A program made the position numbers and the translations under genes. A stretch of DNA of 64,000 nucleotides from Corynebacterium confusum. GTDB lineage: Bacteria; Actinomycetota; Actinomycetes; Mycobacteriales; Mycobacteriaceae. Positions 53,386 to 63,504 of the stretch are shown piece by piece (the stretch's first letter is position 1; every line of letters begins with the position of its first letter). A model generated the notes under the pieces. That model saw only the letters and a list, made by a program, of their open reading frames with translations, was not told the DNA's origin and ran no database searches. The stretch spans positions 186,001-250,000 of the forward strand of contig NZ_CP047202.1 of assembly GCF_030408715.1 (NCBI RefSeq). The letters run 5' to 3'.

Positions 53386-54222
53386 GTGTCTGTCGATCTA
53401 CTGAAAAAGCCTGTTCTAGCCGTCTTTGTTTCTGTCTTTACTTTGTTGGCGGCGCTGCTGGCCGCCCCCGCCCCGCAGGCCCAGGCCGCCGAGCGCAACC
53501 TGGTCGCCTTCGGGGACTCGGTGCTGGCGGACCCGGACATGGGGACCTACCTGCGCGACCGCATCGGCGGCGCCTTCGACCAGCGCCCGCTGGGCGTTAA
53601 CTGCCCGAAGGGCAACAACTACGCGGTCCGTACCGGCGCTAAGCTGGGCCTGCCAGTGCGCGACTTCTCCTGCTCCGGGGCGGCCTCCATGTCCCCGGGC
53701 CCGCAGATTTCCGCGCAGATCGACACCGCCATCGCCCGCGGGGCGCTGAACCCGTCGACGGCGCGCGTCATCTACGCCACCGGCTTCAACGACACCTACA
53801 ACAACGCGAACCTGAACCAAGCCCAGATCCGGGCCAAGTTCGTCCGCTTCAACCGCCCGCTCATCGACCGCATCCGCGCGGCCGCCCCCAACGCCCGCAT
53901 CCAGATCGTGGGCTACCCGACCATCGGCGACGGGATCCACTACTGCCTGATCCACGCCGGTTCCTCCTGGGACCGCACCCCGCTGCCGCAGGTCGCCGAC
54001 TTTGAGAACAAGGCCCAGTGGATGCAGGTCGACCTGGCCCGCGCGACCGGCACCGAGTTCGTCGACCTGAAGCCCTCGACCCGCAACTCCGGTATGTGCG
54101 GCCCGGACGGCAACCGCAAGTGGGCCGGCCTGGTGGACTTCAACGCGGGTGACGGCAACCTGCCGCTGCACGTCAACGCCCGCGGCCACGAGCACATCGC
54201 GAACGTGTTGGCGGCGTCTTAA
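53386..54222 (+). CDS. Secreted SGNH/GDSL hydrolase
   Basis: 278 residues. Signal peptide 1-35 (VLAVFVSVFTLLAALLAAPAPQAQA). Block I FGDSVLAD with Ser45, block III-like YATGFNDTYNN, and LPLHVNARGHEHIA with the catalytic His near the end. Four to six Cys (NCPKG, SCSG, YCLIH, MCGP) suggest disulfides. It should be an exported esterase or lipase acting on envelope lipids or host lipids. GTG start with AAAGGAAG upstream. A TATAGT hexamer (53342-53347) may be its -10. Confidence 0.88.
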   Translation: MSVDLLKKPVLAVFVSVFTLLAALLAAPAPQAQAAERNLVAFGDSVLADPDMGTYLRDRIGGAFDQRPLGVNCPKGNNYAVRTGAKLGLPVRDFSCSGAASMSPGPQISAQIDTAIARGALNPSTARVIYATGFNDTYNNANLNQAQIRAKFVRFNRPLIDRIRAAAPNARIQIVGYPTIGDGIHYCLIHAGSSWDRTPLPQVADFENKAQWMQVDLARATGTEFVDLKPSTRNSGMCGPDGNRKWAGLVDFNAGDGNLPLHVNARGHEHIANVLAAS

Positions 54223-54362
54223 TCTCGCGCATTCTTTTGCGTCCGTTTTCCTGAGCCCCTTCCCGGGGGAGGGGGCGGGCGCCGAAACCCCTGGTTACCA
54301 CGGTAATTGGGGGTCGTTTTCATTAGCTGCCGGGTAGTGAAAACATGGGTAGGCTCGCGGGT

Positions 54363-55469
54363 ATGAGCGAGAAGAATGAACAGATTGTATCTGGTGTAAT
54401 CGCCCGTTCTCAGGGCGCGGAAGTCGAGAAGGTCAACATTGTCATCCCGGCCCCGGGCCCGAATGACGTTGTCGTCAAGATCCAGGCCTGCGGCGTCTGC
54501 CACACGGACCTGGCCTACCGCAACGGCGACATTGAAGACGCCTACCCCTTCTTGCTCGGCCACGAGGCTGCCGGCATCGTCGAGACGGTCGGCGAGGACG
54601 TTACCCACGTCGCCGAGGGCGACTTCGTGGTCCTGAACTGGCGCGCAGTGTGCGGCGAGTGCCGGGCCTGCAAGAAGGGCGAGCCGAAGTACTGCTTCGA
54701 CACCTTCAACGCCTCCCAGGCCATGACCCTGGAGGACGGCACCGAGCTGACCCCGGCCCTGGGGATCGGCGCCTTCGCCGAGAAGACCCTGGTCCACGAG
54801 GGTCAGTGCACCAAGGTCGACCCGGACGAGGATCCGGCCGCCGCCGGCCTGCTGGGCTGCGGCATCATGGCCGGCCTCGGCGCGGCCGTCAACACCGGCG
54901 AGGTCCAGCTGGGTGAGACGGTCGCCGTCTTCGGCTGCGGCGGCGTGGGCACCGCGGCAGTGGCTGGCGCCAAGCTGGCCGGGGCCGCCAAGATCATCGC
55001 GGTCGACCTGGACCAGTCCAAGCTGGACGTGGCCCGCGAATTCGGCGCCACCGACACCAGCTGCTCCGCCGGCATGGAGGAGCAGGAGGTCATCGACGCC
55101 GTCCGCGAGCTCACCGAGGGCTTCGGCGTCGACGTGGCTATCGATGCCGTGGGCATCCAACCCACCTGGCGCCAGGCCTTCTACTCCCGCGACCACGCCG
55201 GCCGCCTGGTCATGGTGGGCGTGCCCAACCTGACCGACCACGTCGACGTGCCGGCCATCGACCTCTACGGCCGCGGCGGGTCCATCCGCCCGGCCTGGTA
55301 CGGCGACTGCCTGCCGGAGCGCGACTTCCCGGCCTACGTCTCGCTGCACCGCAACGGCCAGTTCCCGCTGGACAAGTTCGTCTCCGAGCGGATCGCCCTG
55401 GACGACGTCGAGCGCGCCTTCGGCACCATGCAGGAGGGCAAGGTCCTGCGTTCGGTCGTCGAGATCTAG
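54363..55469 (+). CDS. mscR: S-(hydroxymethyl)mycothiol dehydrogenase / zinc alcohol dehydrogenase
   Basis: 368 residues. Catalytic zinc ligands Cys46 and His67 ([14 protein letters not shown]), structural zinc Cys97, 100, 103 and 111, and the NAD fold [14 protein letters not shown]. This class III-like alcohol dehydrogenase oxidises formaldehyde bound to mycothiol and also reduces nitrosomycothiol; the C. glutamicum equivalent is AdhE/FadH. ATG 54363 follows TAGGCT (54350-54355) by exactly 7 nt. The MBL hydrolase gene follows after 67 bp, a standard pair in mycothiol users. Confidence 0.9.
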   Translation: MSEKNEQIVSGVIARSQGAEVEKVNIVIPAPGPNDVVVKIQACGVCHTDLAYRNGDIEDAYPFLLGHEAAGIVETVGEDVTHVAEGDFVVLNWRAVCGECRACKKGEPKYCFDTFNASQAMTLEDGTELTPALGIGAFAEKTLVHEGQCTKVDPDEDPAAAGLLGCGIMAGLGAAVNTGEVQLGETVAVFGCGGVGTAAVAGAKLAGAAKIIAVDLDQSKLDVAREFGATDTSCSAGMEEQEVIDAVRELTEGFGVDVAIDAVGIQPTWRQAFYSRDHAGRLVMVGVPNLTDHVDVPAIDLYGRGGSIRPAWYGDCLPERDFPAYVSLHRNGQFPLDKFVSERIALDDVERAFGTMQEGKVLRSVVEI

Positions 55470-55536
55470 GCCGCGGCCACGGCTGTTATTCCCTGATTCC
55501 CTGTCTGAGACACCGCACGATAAGGAGACTAACCAC

Positions 55537-56157
55537 ATGCGGATTGAAAACCTGGTGACTTCCGGAAAGTTCTGCCTCGACGGCGGCTGCTGGGACGTCG
55601 ACAACAACGTCTACGTGCTGTCGGTCGGCGACGCCGTCGTGGTGGTTGACCCCTCCCACGATCTGGACGCGATTGCCGACCAGGTGGGCGACCGCGAGGT
55701 GCGCGCCATCCTGCTCACCCACGCCCACAACGACCACTGCGAGCTGGCCCCGCGGGCGGCCCGCCGCTTCAATGCTCCGGTCTACCTGCACCCGGACGAC
55801 GACGTGCTGTGGCAGGAGTCGAACGGCAACGAGCCCTACCTCCACTTCTACGACGGGCAGCGCTTCCTACTCGAGGGCGAGGAGATCCGGGTGCTGCACA
55901 CGCCGGGTCACTCCCCGGGCTGCGTGGTGCTCTACCTGCCGGGCGAGGAGACCCTGCTCTCCGGCGACACCCTCTTCTCGGGCGGGCCGGGGGCCACGGG
56001 GCGCAAGTACTCCGACTTCGACGTCATCGTGGAGTCCCTGCGCGACGTCGTCTTCTTCCTGCCAGCCGAGACCCGGGTGCTGCCCGGCCACGGCGATGCC
56101 ACCACGATCGGGGCCGAGGCCGATCGTATCGACGAGTACGTGCGCCGCGGCTACTAA
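55537..56157 (+). CDS. MBL-fold hydrolase, partner of MscR
   Basis: 206 residues. Metal motifs THAHNDHCEL, HTPGHSPGC, LLSGDTLFSGGPGATG and VLPGHGD are complete. Glyoxalase II-like proteins directly downstream of MscR are thought to hydrolyse S-formylmycothiol or another mycothiol thioester. AAGGAG lies 9 nt before the ATG. It could be cotranscribed with mscR. Confidence 0.86.
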   Translation: MRIENLVTSGKFCLDGGCWDVDNNVYVLSVGDAVVVVDPSHDLDAIADQVGDREVRAILLTHAHNDHCELAPRAARRFNAPVYLHPDDDVLWQESNGNEPYLHFYDGQRFLLEGEEIRVLHTPGHSPGCVVLYLPGEETLLSGDTLFSGGPGATGRKYSDFDVIVESLRDVVFFLPAETRVLPGHGDATTIGAEADRIDEYVRRGY

Positions 56158-56195
56158 GCGCCGCTAGCTATTGCGGGGAGGGCGGGGTTGGGAAT

Positions 56196-57029
56196 TTACC
56201 CGGCCGGGGCCGGGGCCGGGGTGCGGGCGGCCTTGATACCCACCGCTGCGGCCGCCACCCCGCTGATTCCGCCGGCCACCCACGCGTCTGGGGCGCGGCC
56301 GGCCAGGCGCGCCACCCATTCCTGCACGACGAAGGCCTCCTCGGTGCCCACCGGGCTGGGCAGCAGGCTCGTGCCGTGGGAGAAGATAAACAGCACCCCG
56401 ATGCCCACGAACAGGGCCCCGGCCAGCACCGACAGTGAATTGGTGCGGATGGGCCCCAGCTGCAGGGGGCGCCCGCGCAGCCAGGGCCGGCGGCCCAGAT
56501 CGAAGCGATCCCAGGCCGCGGCCAGGACGAACAGGGGGACGGTCATGCCGAGGGCGTAAACCCCCATCGTCAGAGCCCCGTAACCCAGGGATCCGCCGAC
56601 GGCGGCCGTGGTGAGGACCGCGCCCAGCAGGGGGCCGGCGCAGAACCCGGCGAAGCCGTAGACGCAGCCGAGCAAAAAGACGCTGACGTAGCCATCGCCC
56701 CTAACTCGCTGGCTGAGCCGGCCCAGCCCCGGCAGGGTGAAGCCGCCGCCCAGGGCGATAAAGATCCCGAGGGCCACCATGACGGCCCCGCCGGCGGTGA
56801 TGACGGCCTCGCGGTGCTGGTTAAACAAGCCGCCGATGCCGCCCAGCCCCGTGCCCACCGGCACCAGCACGGCCGCCAGCCCGCAGAAAAACACCCCGGT
56901 CCGGGTCACCAGCTGGGTCACCGACCGGAAGGCGTAGGCGAAAAAGGCCGGCAGCAGCAGCGCGGAGCACGGGCTGAGCAGGGACAAGACCCCGGCTAGG
57001 AAGGAACCGAGCAGGCCGATTTCCATCAT
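56196..57029 (-). CDS. ccdA: CcdA/DsbD-type thiol-disulfide membrane transporter
   Basis: 277 residues with six to seven membrane helices. Cys21 in LSPCSALLLPAF and Cys130 in GFAGFCAGPLLGA are the redox pair that carries electrons from cytoplasmic thioredoxin across the membrane. An additional helix near 190-215 and a final Ala/Pro-rich segment extend it beyond a minimal CcdA (~230 residues). AAAGGAG precedes ATGATG. It lies 51 bp after the mini-protein and DsbA genes, forming a periplasmic disulfide operon. Confidence 0.86.
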   Translation of the reverse strand: MMEIGLLGSFLAGVLSLLSPCSALLLPAFFAYAFRSVTQLVTRTGVFFCGLAAVLVPVGTGLGGIGGLFNQHREAVITAGGAVMVALGIFIALGGGFTLPGLGRLSQRVRGDGYVSVFLLGCVYGFAGFCAGPLLGAVLTTAAVGGSLGYGALTMGVYALGMTVPLFVLAAAWDRFDLGRRPWLRGRPLQLGPIRTNSLSVLAGALFVGIGVLFIFSHGTSLLPSPVGTEEAFVVQEWVARLAGRAPDAWVAGGISGVAAAAVGIKAARTPAPAPAG

Positions 57030-57080
57030 GTGGTGCGTCTCCTTTCTCCTGAAGTCTCTTTAAGCTCCTTAAATCTTCCC

Positions 57081-57179
57081 TTAAGCGCCCAGCGCGCTGC
57101 CGAGGCCGAGCCCGAAGAAGAACCCGGTACAAGCCAGCAGGGCGATGAACAGCCAGACGAGCCAGTGGACCTTACGCAT
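57081..57179 (-). CDS. Membrane mini-protein between dsbA and ccdA, 32 residues
   Basis: The frame is MRKVHWLVWLFIALLACTGF followed by FFGLGLGSALGA. One hydrophobic helix with a basic N-terminus, a single Cys17 within the helix, and a small-residue C-terminus (GLGLGSALGA). Its ATG overlaps the dsbA stop by 8 bp, which implies translational coupling. With DsbA before it and CcdA after it, a role in the same disulfide pathway is reasonable, perhaps as a small subunit or assembly factor. I know no named family for it. Confidence 0.65.
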   Translation of the reverse strand: MRKVHWLVWLFIALLACTGFFFGLGLGSALGA

Positions 57180-58086
57180 CCCGGGACAGCTCCTCCTCGA
57201 TGACCTGGCGGAAGACGTCCTCGGGCTGTGCCCCGGAGACGAACTGTCTGCCCACCACGAAGGACGGGGTGCCGGTGATGCCCAGGCTGGCCGCGTAATC
57301 GCGGGCGTCTTCGACGACCTGGGTGTAGGTGTCGTCGCCGGCCTCCTGGCGGAAGCGTTCGATGTCCTCGATGCCGGCCTCCTCGGCGAAGCGCACGTAA
57401 TCATCCATGTCGAAGTTGGGGTGGCCGTCCATGTCGGCGCTGGCGGCGAAGGCGGCCTTCTGGAACTCCGCGAACTTGCCCTGGGCGGCCGCGGCTCGGC
57501 CGGCCTTCGCCCCGTCGATGGCGTGGGGGCCGTTGACCGGGAAGTCATTCCACTCGATGCGCACCAGGCCCTTGTCGACGTATTCCGCGATGAGGGCGGG
57601 CGCGGTCTGGTTGTGGAAGCGGGAGCAGAAGGGGCACTCGAAGTCGGAGAACTCGGAGATGACCACCGGGGCATCGAGGGCGCCGCGGGCGAAGGGATCG
57701 TTGTCGGCCCGGCGGTGGACCTTGTCGATGTCCTCATTGGAGGAGATGGTGCCGGCGGGGCCGTACAGCTTGGGGTCGCCGTTGGGTTCGTCGAAGTTGG
57801 TGCCCGGGGCGGCCTGGGCTGACTTGTCTGATTGGCCGTCTGGTTGGCCGGCAGATTGGCCGTCTGCTGGCTGGCTGTGGCTGGCGGCCCCGCTGCTGCT
57901 GTTGCTGTTGCCGCCGTTGCTGGCGGCATCGTCGGCGCCGTTGCGGTCGGCGACCAGGAAGCCGATGACGACGGCCAGTACCACGATCACGGCGGTGAGC
58001 ACCCACACCAGGGCGGGGACGTCGCGGAGGGCGGAGGGGCGCTTCTGTCCCACTAGGGGTTGGTCGTACATTGAGCTATCGGGCAA
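57172..58086 (-). CDS. dsbA: DsbA-like thiol:disulfide oxidoreductase, membrane-anchored
   Basis: 304 residues. An N-terminal anchor (24-46) is followed by an Asn/Ser/Gln/Gly-rich linker (50-100) and a DsbA domain with Cys151-Pro-Phe-Cys154 (DFECPFCSRFH), a large helical insert, and the cis-proline in GTPSFVVG. It introduces or shuffles disulfides in exported proteins; in corynebacteria such proteins help fold pilins and other secreted proteins. The TTG at 58086 has GGAGG seven bases upstream; ATG 58071 is a less well placed alternative. Confidence 0.88.
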   Translation of the reverse strand: MPDSSMYDQPLVGQKRPSALRDVPALVWVLTAVIVVLAVVIGFLVADRNGADDAASNGGNSNSSSGAASHSQPADGQSAGQPDGQSDKSAQAAPGTNFDEPNGDPKLYGPAGTISSNEDIDKVHRRADNDPFARGALDAPVVISEFSDFECPFCSRFHNQTAPALIAEYVDKGLVRIEWNDFPVNGPHAIDGAKAGRAAAAQGKFAEFQKAAFAASADMDGHPNFDMDDYVRFAEEAGIEDIERFRQEAGDDTYTQVVEDARDYAASLGITGTPSFVVGRQFVSGAQPEDVFRQVIEEELSRDA

Positions 58087-58211
58087 GGGGCCTCCTCCGT
58101 AGAGAACTCTTAAGGTGCGGCGTGAATGGTGTGAATAAAAACCAGCGTCCCGGACAGTCTAGCCCGGGCGGCGCGGCGCGGGGTCGTGCGGTGTGCGGTC
58201 GTGCGGTGCGG

Positions 58212-59075
58212 CTAGTCCTCGGCCGCGGCGCGCAGGTAGGCGCCGTAGCCCGATTTGTCGAGGCCGGCGGCCAGGCGCAGCAGCTGTTCCCGGTCGATGA
58301 AACCCTCGCGGAAGGCGGCCACCTCGGGTGATCCCAGGACGGTGCCGGTGCGCTTCTGGATGACCTCGACGTAGGCGGAGGCCTCGCTCATCGAATCCAC
58401 GGTGCCGGTGTCCAGCCATACGTCGCCGCGCCGCATGCGCTTGACCGAGAGCTCCCCGCGGCGCAGGTACTCCTCGTTGACGGCGGTGATCTCCAGCTCC
58501 CCGCGGGCCGAGGGCTGAATGGACCGGGCGATCTCGCAGACCTGGTTGTCGTAGAAGTACAGGCCCACGACGGCGTGGCTGGACTTCGGGTGTTCCGGCT
58601 TCTCCTCGATGCTGATGGCCCGCCCGTCGGGGGCGAACTCGACTACGCCGTAGCGCTGGGGATCGGAGACCTCGTAGGCGAAGATGACTCCCCCGTGCGG
58701 GGACCGGCACTCGGGCAGGGCGCTGCTGAAGCCGTGGCCGTCGAAGATGTTGTCGCCCAAAACGAGGGCGACGTCGTCGCCGCCGATGAACTCCTCGCCG
58801 ATGATGAAGGCCTGTGCCAGGCCCTTGGGGCGGGGCTGGACTGCGTAGGAGAGCATGAGGCCCAGCTGGGATCCGTCGCCGAGCAGGCGCTGGAAGGAGG
58901 CGGAATCCTCCGGGGTGGTGATGATGAGGATCTCCCGGATACCCGCCTGGATCAGGGTGGATAGCGGGTAGTAGACCATCGGCTTGTCGTAGATCGGCAT
59001 GAGCTGCTTAGAGATCCCCTGGGTGATGGGGTAGAGCCGCGTGCCGGAACCGCCGGCCAGGATGATGCCTTTCAT
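58212..59075 (-). CDS. rmlA: Glucose-1-phosphate thymidylyltransferase
   Basis: 287 residues. Nucleotidyltransferase start [16 protein letters not shown], then [21 protein letters not shown] and [15 protein letters not shown]. It makes dTDP-glucose from glucose 1-phosphate and dTTP, the first step to dTDP-L-rhamnose for the arabinogalactan linker. Last gene of the rmlB-rmlCD-rmlA group on the minus strand; 11 bp after rmlCD. Confidence 0.95.
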   Translation of the reverse strand: MKGIILAGGSGTRLYPITQGISKQLMPIYDKPMVYYPLSTLIQAGIREILIITTPEDSASFQRLLGDGSQLGLMLSYAVQPRPKGLAQAFIIGEEFIGGDDVALVLGDNIFDGHGFSSALPECRSPHGGVIFAYEVSDPQRYGVVEFAPDGRAISIEEKPEHPKSSHAVVGLYFYDNQVCEIARSIQPSARGELEITAVNEEYLRRGELSVKRMRRGDVWLDTGTVDSMSEASAYVEVIQKRTGTVLGSPEVAAFREGFIDREQLLRLAAGLDKSGYGAYLRAAAED

Positions 59076-59086
59076 GCTTTAAAAGT

Positions 59087-60457
59087 CTAGCTTTCCGCTT
59101 CCCCGGCGGCCGGGTACAACGCCAGGTAGAGGGCCAGTGCGGCCCGCCAGTTCTGGGGCCGGAAGCCGGTGGCCTCCAGCTTGCTCAGATCGAGGGTCGA
59201 CTCGGCCGGGCGCGGGGCCGCGCCGGGCTGGGCGAAGTGATCGGTGGTGGTCGGGCGGACCTCGGCCGGATCGTGCCCGATGCCGATGAAGGTGGCCATC
59301 GCCAGCTCGTCCCGCCCGACGGTGTCGCCCGAGTTGGTGACGTTGTAGACGCCGTACTCGGCCCCGGAGTCCAGCAGGTGGGCGATGGCCTTGGCCAGGT
59401 CCTCGGCGAAGGTGGGGCGGCCGCGCTGATCGGCGACGACCTCGGGCTCCACCCCGCGCAGGGCGAGGCCGCGCATGGCCTCGACGAAGTTGTTGCCGTC
59501 GCCGAAGACCCAGCTGGTGCGGACCACGTAGTGGCGGGCGGTGGCCTGGGCGGCGGCATCGCCAGCCGCCTTCGATGCCCCATACACGCTCAGCGGGCTC
59601 ACCTCCTCCTGCTCGGAGTGGACCTTCTCGGTGCCGTCGAAGATATAGTCGCTGCTGACGTGCACCAGCGTCAGGTTGTGGGCGCTAGCGATGCCGGCCA
59701 GCCGCGCCACCGCCTGCGCGTTGACGGCCCAGGCGGTCGCGCGATCGCGCTCGGCCCCGTCGACGTTGTTGTAGGCGGCGCAGTTGATGATCGCGGAATA
59801 GTCGCGCCAGCGGCGGGCCTCGGCGAGGTGGGGGTCGGTGATGTCGAGATCGGCCCGGGTGGCGAACTCGGCGTGGGGCAGGATCCGCCGGAAGGCGCGC
59901 CCGAGCTGCCCGTCGGCGCCGGTGACTAGGACCTTGCGCGGGGGCATCGGGGTCGCCTCGGAAAGTTGCGGGTGGGCCGCGTCCTTGTCGGAGATCTCGG
60001 TCGGCTCCAGCGGCCAGTCCACCAGGTCGAGGTTGACGGCCGGGTAAGACGCCTCCGGGGACCAGTGATCGTTGACCAGGTAGGAATAGGCGGTCAGTTC
60101 CAGGGCTTGGAAGCCGTTGGCCACCCCGCGGGGGACGAAGACGGCCGTGTCGGGGCCAATCTCGGTGGTAACCAACTCGCCGTAGGTCTCGGACCCTTCC
60201 CGCAGATCGCACCAGGCCCCGAAGACCTTGCCGTAGGCGACAGAGACCAGCTTGTCCCAGGGCTCGGCGTGCAGGCCCCGGGTCACCCCGGCGGTCGCGT
60301 TGAAGGAGACGTTGTTCTGGACCGGCGCGAAGTCGGGGAGGCCGGCCGCCACCATCTTCTCCCGCTGCCAGTTCTCCTTGAACCAGCCCCGGTCATCCCC
60401 GTGGACGTCCAAGTCCACAATGAGGAGTCCCTCGATGCCCGTGGTGCGAATGTCCAT
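59087..60457 (-). CDS. rmlCD: Bifunctional RmlC-RmlD: dTDP-4-dehydrorhamnose 3,5-epimerase / reductase
   Basis: 456 residues in two enzymes. Residues 1-165 are an RmlC cupin (LDVHGDDRGWFKENW, RGLHAE with His63, FVPRGVANGFQ, Tyr125 region). Residues 175-456 are an RmlD short-chain reductase (VLVTGADGQLGRAF, HVSSDYIFDG, VYGASKAAGD). The hinge is SEATPMPPRK. The fusion would couple the last two steps to dTDP-L-rhamnose; it is common in corynebacteria. GGAAGGA precedes the ATG. Confidence 0.93.
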   Translation of the reverse strand: MDIRTTGIEGLLIVDLDVHGDDRGWFKENWQREKMVAAGLPDFAPVQNNVSFNATAGVTRGLHAEPWDKLVSVAYGKVFGAWCDLREGSETYGELVTTEIGPDTAVFVPRGVANGFQALELTAYSYLVNDHWSPEASYPAVNLDLVDWPLEPTEISDKDAAHPQLSEATPMPPRKVLVTGADGQLGRAFRRILPHAEFATRADLDITDPHLAEARRWRDYSAIINCAAYNNVDGAERDRATAWAVNAQAVARLAGIASAHNLTLVHVSSDYIFDGTEKVHSEQEEVSPLSVYGASKAAGDAAAQATARHYVVRTSWVFGDGNNFVEAMRGLALRGVEPEVVADQRGRPTFAEDLAKAIAHLLDSGAEYGVYNVTNSGDTVGRDELAMATFIGIGHDPAEVRPTTTDHFAQPGAAPRPAESTLDLSKLEATGFRPQNWRAALALYLALYPAAGEAES

Positions 60458-60524
60458 TCTGTCCTTCCGTGGTTCCTGGTTGTTAGAACTTGCTGTTAGG
60501 CCTGGTTGTAAACCTTGGCCGATC

Positions 60525-61538
<1,014 letters not shown>

Positions 61539-61717
61539 TCAGCGGTTGCCTCGAAGCCTGCCACCGTCATCTCCCGCCACGAGCAGCCCAGTAGACCCAA
61601 GCTGCCCCGAGGAGCCGCAAGAGCCCCCAAGAGTCCTCAAGAGTCCAGGCGCGCGTGAATCCCCGCCAGGCCACACGGGCGTGCCCTTGGCAGGGGAGGG
61701 TGAACAGGGACAACATC

Positions 61718-63292
61718 TTAACTAAACAACGGAGCCTGGCTGTGCGGGTCTGGCGGGGGAGCCTCGCCGCCTGAGGTGGAACCGGTACGGGGTCCGGGAC
61801 TAGTGCCAGTGGGTGGTGCACCTCGGTGGCGGACCTTGTGACCACACGATTGCTGGGCCGCGGGCGATTCGTTGAACCGCAGCGGTTGCCCTGGCCCGGC
61901 CCGGTGGCCGGTGCGCCTGGTCTCGGGGGATCTGTCGGCGTGGCCCATGTTGTTGGCACCATCCCGGAAGTCGTTGTTATCCACGTGGTGGCGTCGGCAC
62001 CGGAGCGTGAGGTTGGAAATATCGGTATCTCCTCCCAAAGCCCAGGCGATGACGTGGTGGACGTCGCAGTCAATCCAGGCCCGGTTGCAGTCCGGGTGGG
62101 TGCACACCAGCTCGGAAGCGGCCAGGGCAATCTTTTGCCAGAGGCTCGCCGTGCGCCTATTGCGCGCCAGCTCGAGCGGGAAGCCGTGGGGGTCGAGGAC
62201 GCAGAGGAAGTCGTGCTCAGCGAGCCCCATCCGGAGAAGGTCGAGCGGGCTGACCGAGATACCCGCGGTGGTGGGGAAGCGGCTGTCTCCGGTCATGTTC
62301 TCGAGGTCATCCATGGTGAGCGTGACCAGAAGGCCCGCCGCGCCGCCGGTGGACTGGTCCTTGGAGGATAGGTACCGGCGGCAGATATAGCGCAGGTGGT
62401 CCACGTTGCGCTCTTGGAAGCTGCGCTTGTCTTCCTGGTCCAGCCCGCTTTCCTTCAAAGCGGCGTTATCCGCGTTGCGGGCGTTCGCCAGGGCGCTCTT
62501 GACGAGCGCGGCGGTGGCGGGGTCCAGGTAGCCGCGGACGTGCACGCCGCCGTCGGCGTCCGGGTTGGACAGGGCTAGCCGGCGCTTCTTGTAGGCGGCG
62601 TCCTTGTCCTTGGTACCTTCCGGGGTGCGGGCGGCCAAGTTGGCGTTCTTAATCTGCTTGCGCAGCCAGTCCCGCAGCGTGTGCAGCGAGGTATCTTTTG
62701 CCTTTTCCAGGGCCTGCTCGCGCAGCTGCTTGTGGCCTGGGGTGGCGTGCTGGTTGAGGTGTTTGAGCTCCGTCTCAATCATCGCCAGCACCTTGGCGCT
62801 GGTGGTTTGGCCGTCTTCCAGGAAGCGCTTGCGGCGGCGCTCCTCAGCTTCCCTTTCCGCCTGCGCCCGGCGTTGCGCTTCCGCGTCGGCGGCCTGCTGG
62901 CGGGCGCGTTCTTCATCGCTGACAGCCTGGGCGTCGTCGGGCAGGGGAGTCGGTTCCGGTGCGGGCGCGGCCTCCTCGAGAGGGCTGAACAGATCGCGGC
63001 CGGTCTCGAGCCGCTCCCGGGCGGTGGCAAAGTCCAGGCCGAGGCGCGCCATGAGGTAGTCGATGGCCTTCGAGGAGCCGACCTGGCGGCCGGCGTCGTC
63101 GCGCTCGGCGAGGAAAGCGAAAGCGCCATCGATGACGGTCTTGTTGTTGAAGGCGTATTCGAAGGCCTCGAAGCCGCGGTGGAGGCGTCCGAAGGACAGG
63201 TCTTCGGGTTTCTTCATTAGGGAGCGTAACCGCTCCATGGAGCCAGAGATTTCTTTGAGCGTTGCTAGGATTTCGTCGTGCTGGTCAGTCAT
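61718..63292 (-). CDS. DUF222/HNH endonuclease domain protein (13E12-like)
   Basis: 524 residues from ATG 63292, which has AGGGGG eight bases upstream. A DUF222 helical region with a long charged coiled segment (EERARQQAADAEAQRRAQAEREAEERRRKR) is followed by a C-terminal HNH motif: CTHPDCNR, then CDVHHVIAWALGGDTDISNLTLRCRRHH. The 13E12 family is multi-copy in actinobacteria and sometimes sits in mobile REP13E12 elements. I see no flanking inverted repeats or recombinase here. The gap before it (63302-63457) is AT-rich, a mark of foreign or weakly constrained DNA. Confidence 0.82.
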   Translation of the reverse strand: MTDQHDEILATLKEISGSMERLRSLMKKPEDLSFGRLHRGFEAFEYAFNNKTVIDGAFAFLAERDDAGRQVGSSKAIDYLMARLGLDFATARERLETGRDLFSPLEEAAPAPEPTPLPDDAQAVSDEERARQQAADAEAQRRAQAEREAEERRRKRFLEDGQTTSAKVLAMIETELKHLNQHATPGHKQLREQALEKAKDTSLHTLRDWLRKQIKNANLAARTPEGTKDKDAAYKKRRLALSNPDADGGVHVRGYLDPATAALVKSALANARNADNAALKESGLDQEDKRSFQERNVDHLRYICRRYLSSKDQSTGGAAGLLVTLTMDDLENMTGDSRFPTTAGISVSPLDLLRMGLAEHDFLCVLDPHGFPLELARNRRTASLWQKIALAASELVCTHPDCNRAWIDCDVHHVIAWALGGDTDISNLTLRCRRHHVDNNDFRDGANNMGHADRSPETRRTGHRAGPGQPLRFNESPAAQQSCGHKVRHRGAPPTGTSPGPRTGSTSGGEAPPPDPHSQAPLFS

Positions 63293-63457
63293 GGCGGTCA
63301 CCCCCTAAGGAACCGTCGCGTAGAACCTTTTTTCGCTTACGTGTTCTAGTATAACGATAAAAAAGCCCGTGTCAACAGCAAAAAAGAAAATATGTTCGAC
63401 TTTACTAAAGTGCCTGTTCGCCAGAGCTGGCTTAGTTTAAGTAGAAACTAAAATCGG

Positions 63458-63490
63458 CAGCCAACCCAGCCGGCCCAGCCAACCCAGCCG
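63458..63490. repeat. 15-bp direct repeat with 3-bp spacer
   Basis: CAGCCAACCCAGCCG occurs at 63458-63472 and again at 63476-63490, 15 bp before the aminopeptidase stop codon. Short and of unknown meaning. Confidence 0.6.
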
Positions 63491-63504
63491 AATCCCAGCG
63501 CCAA

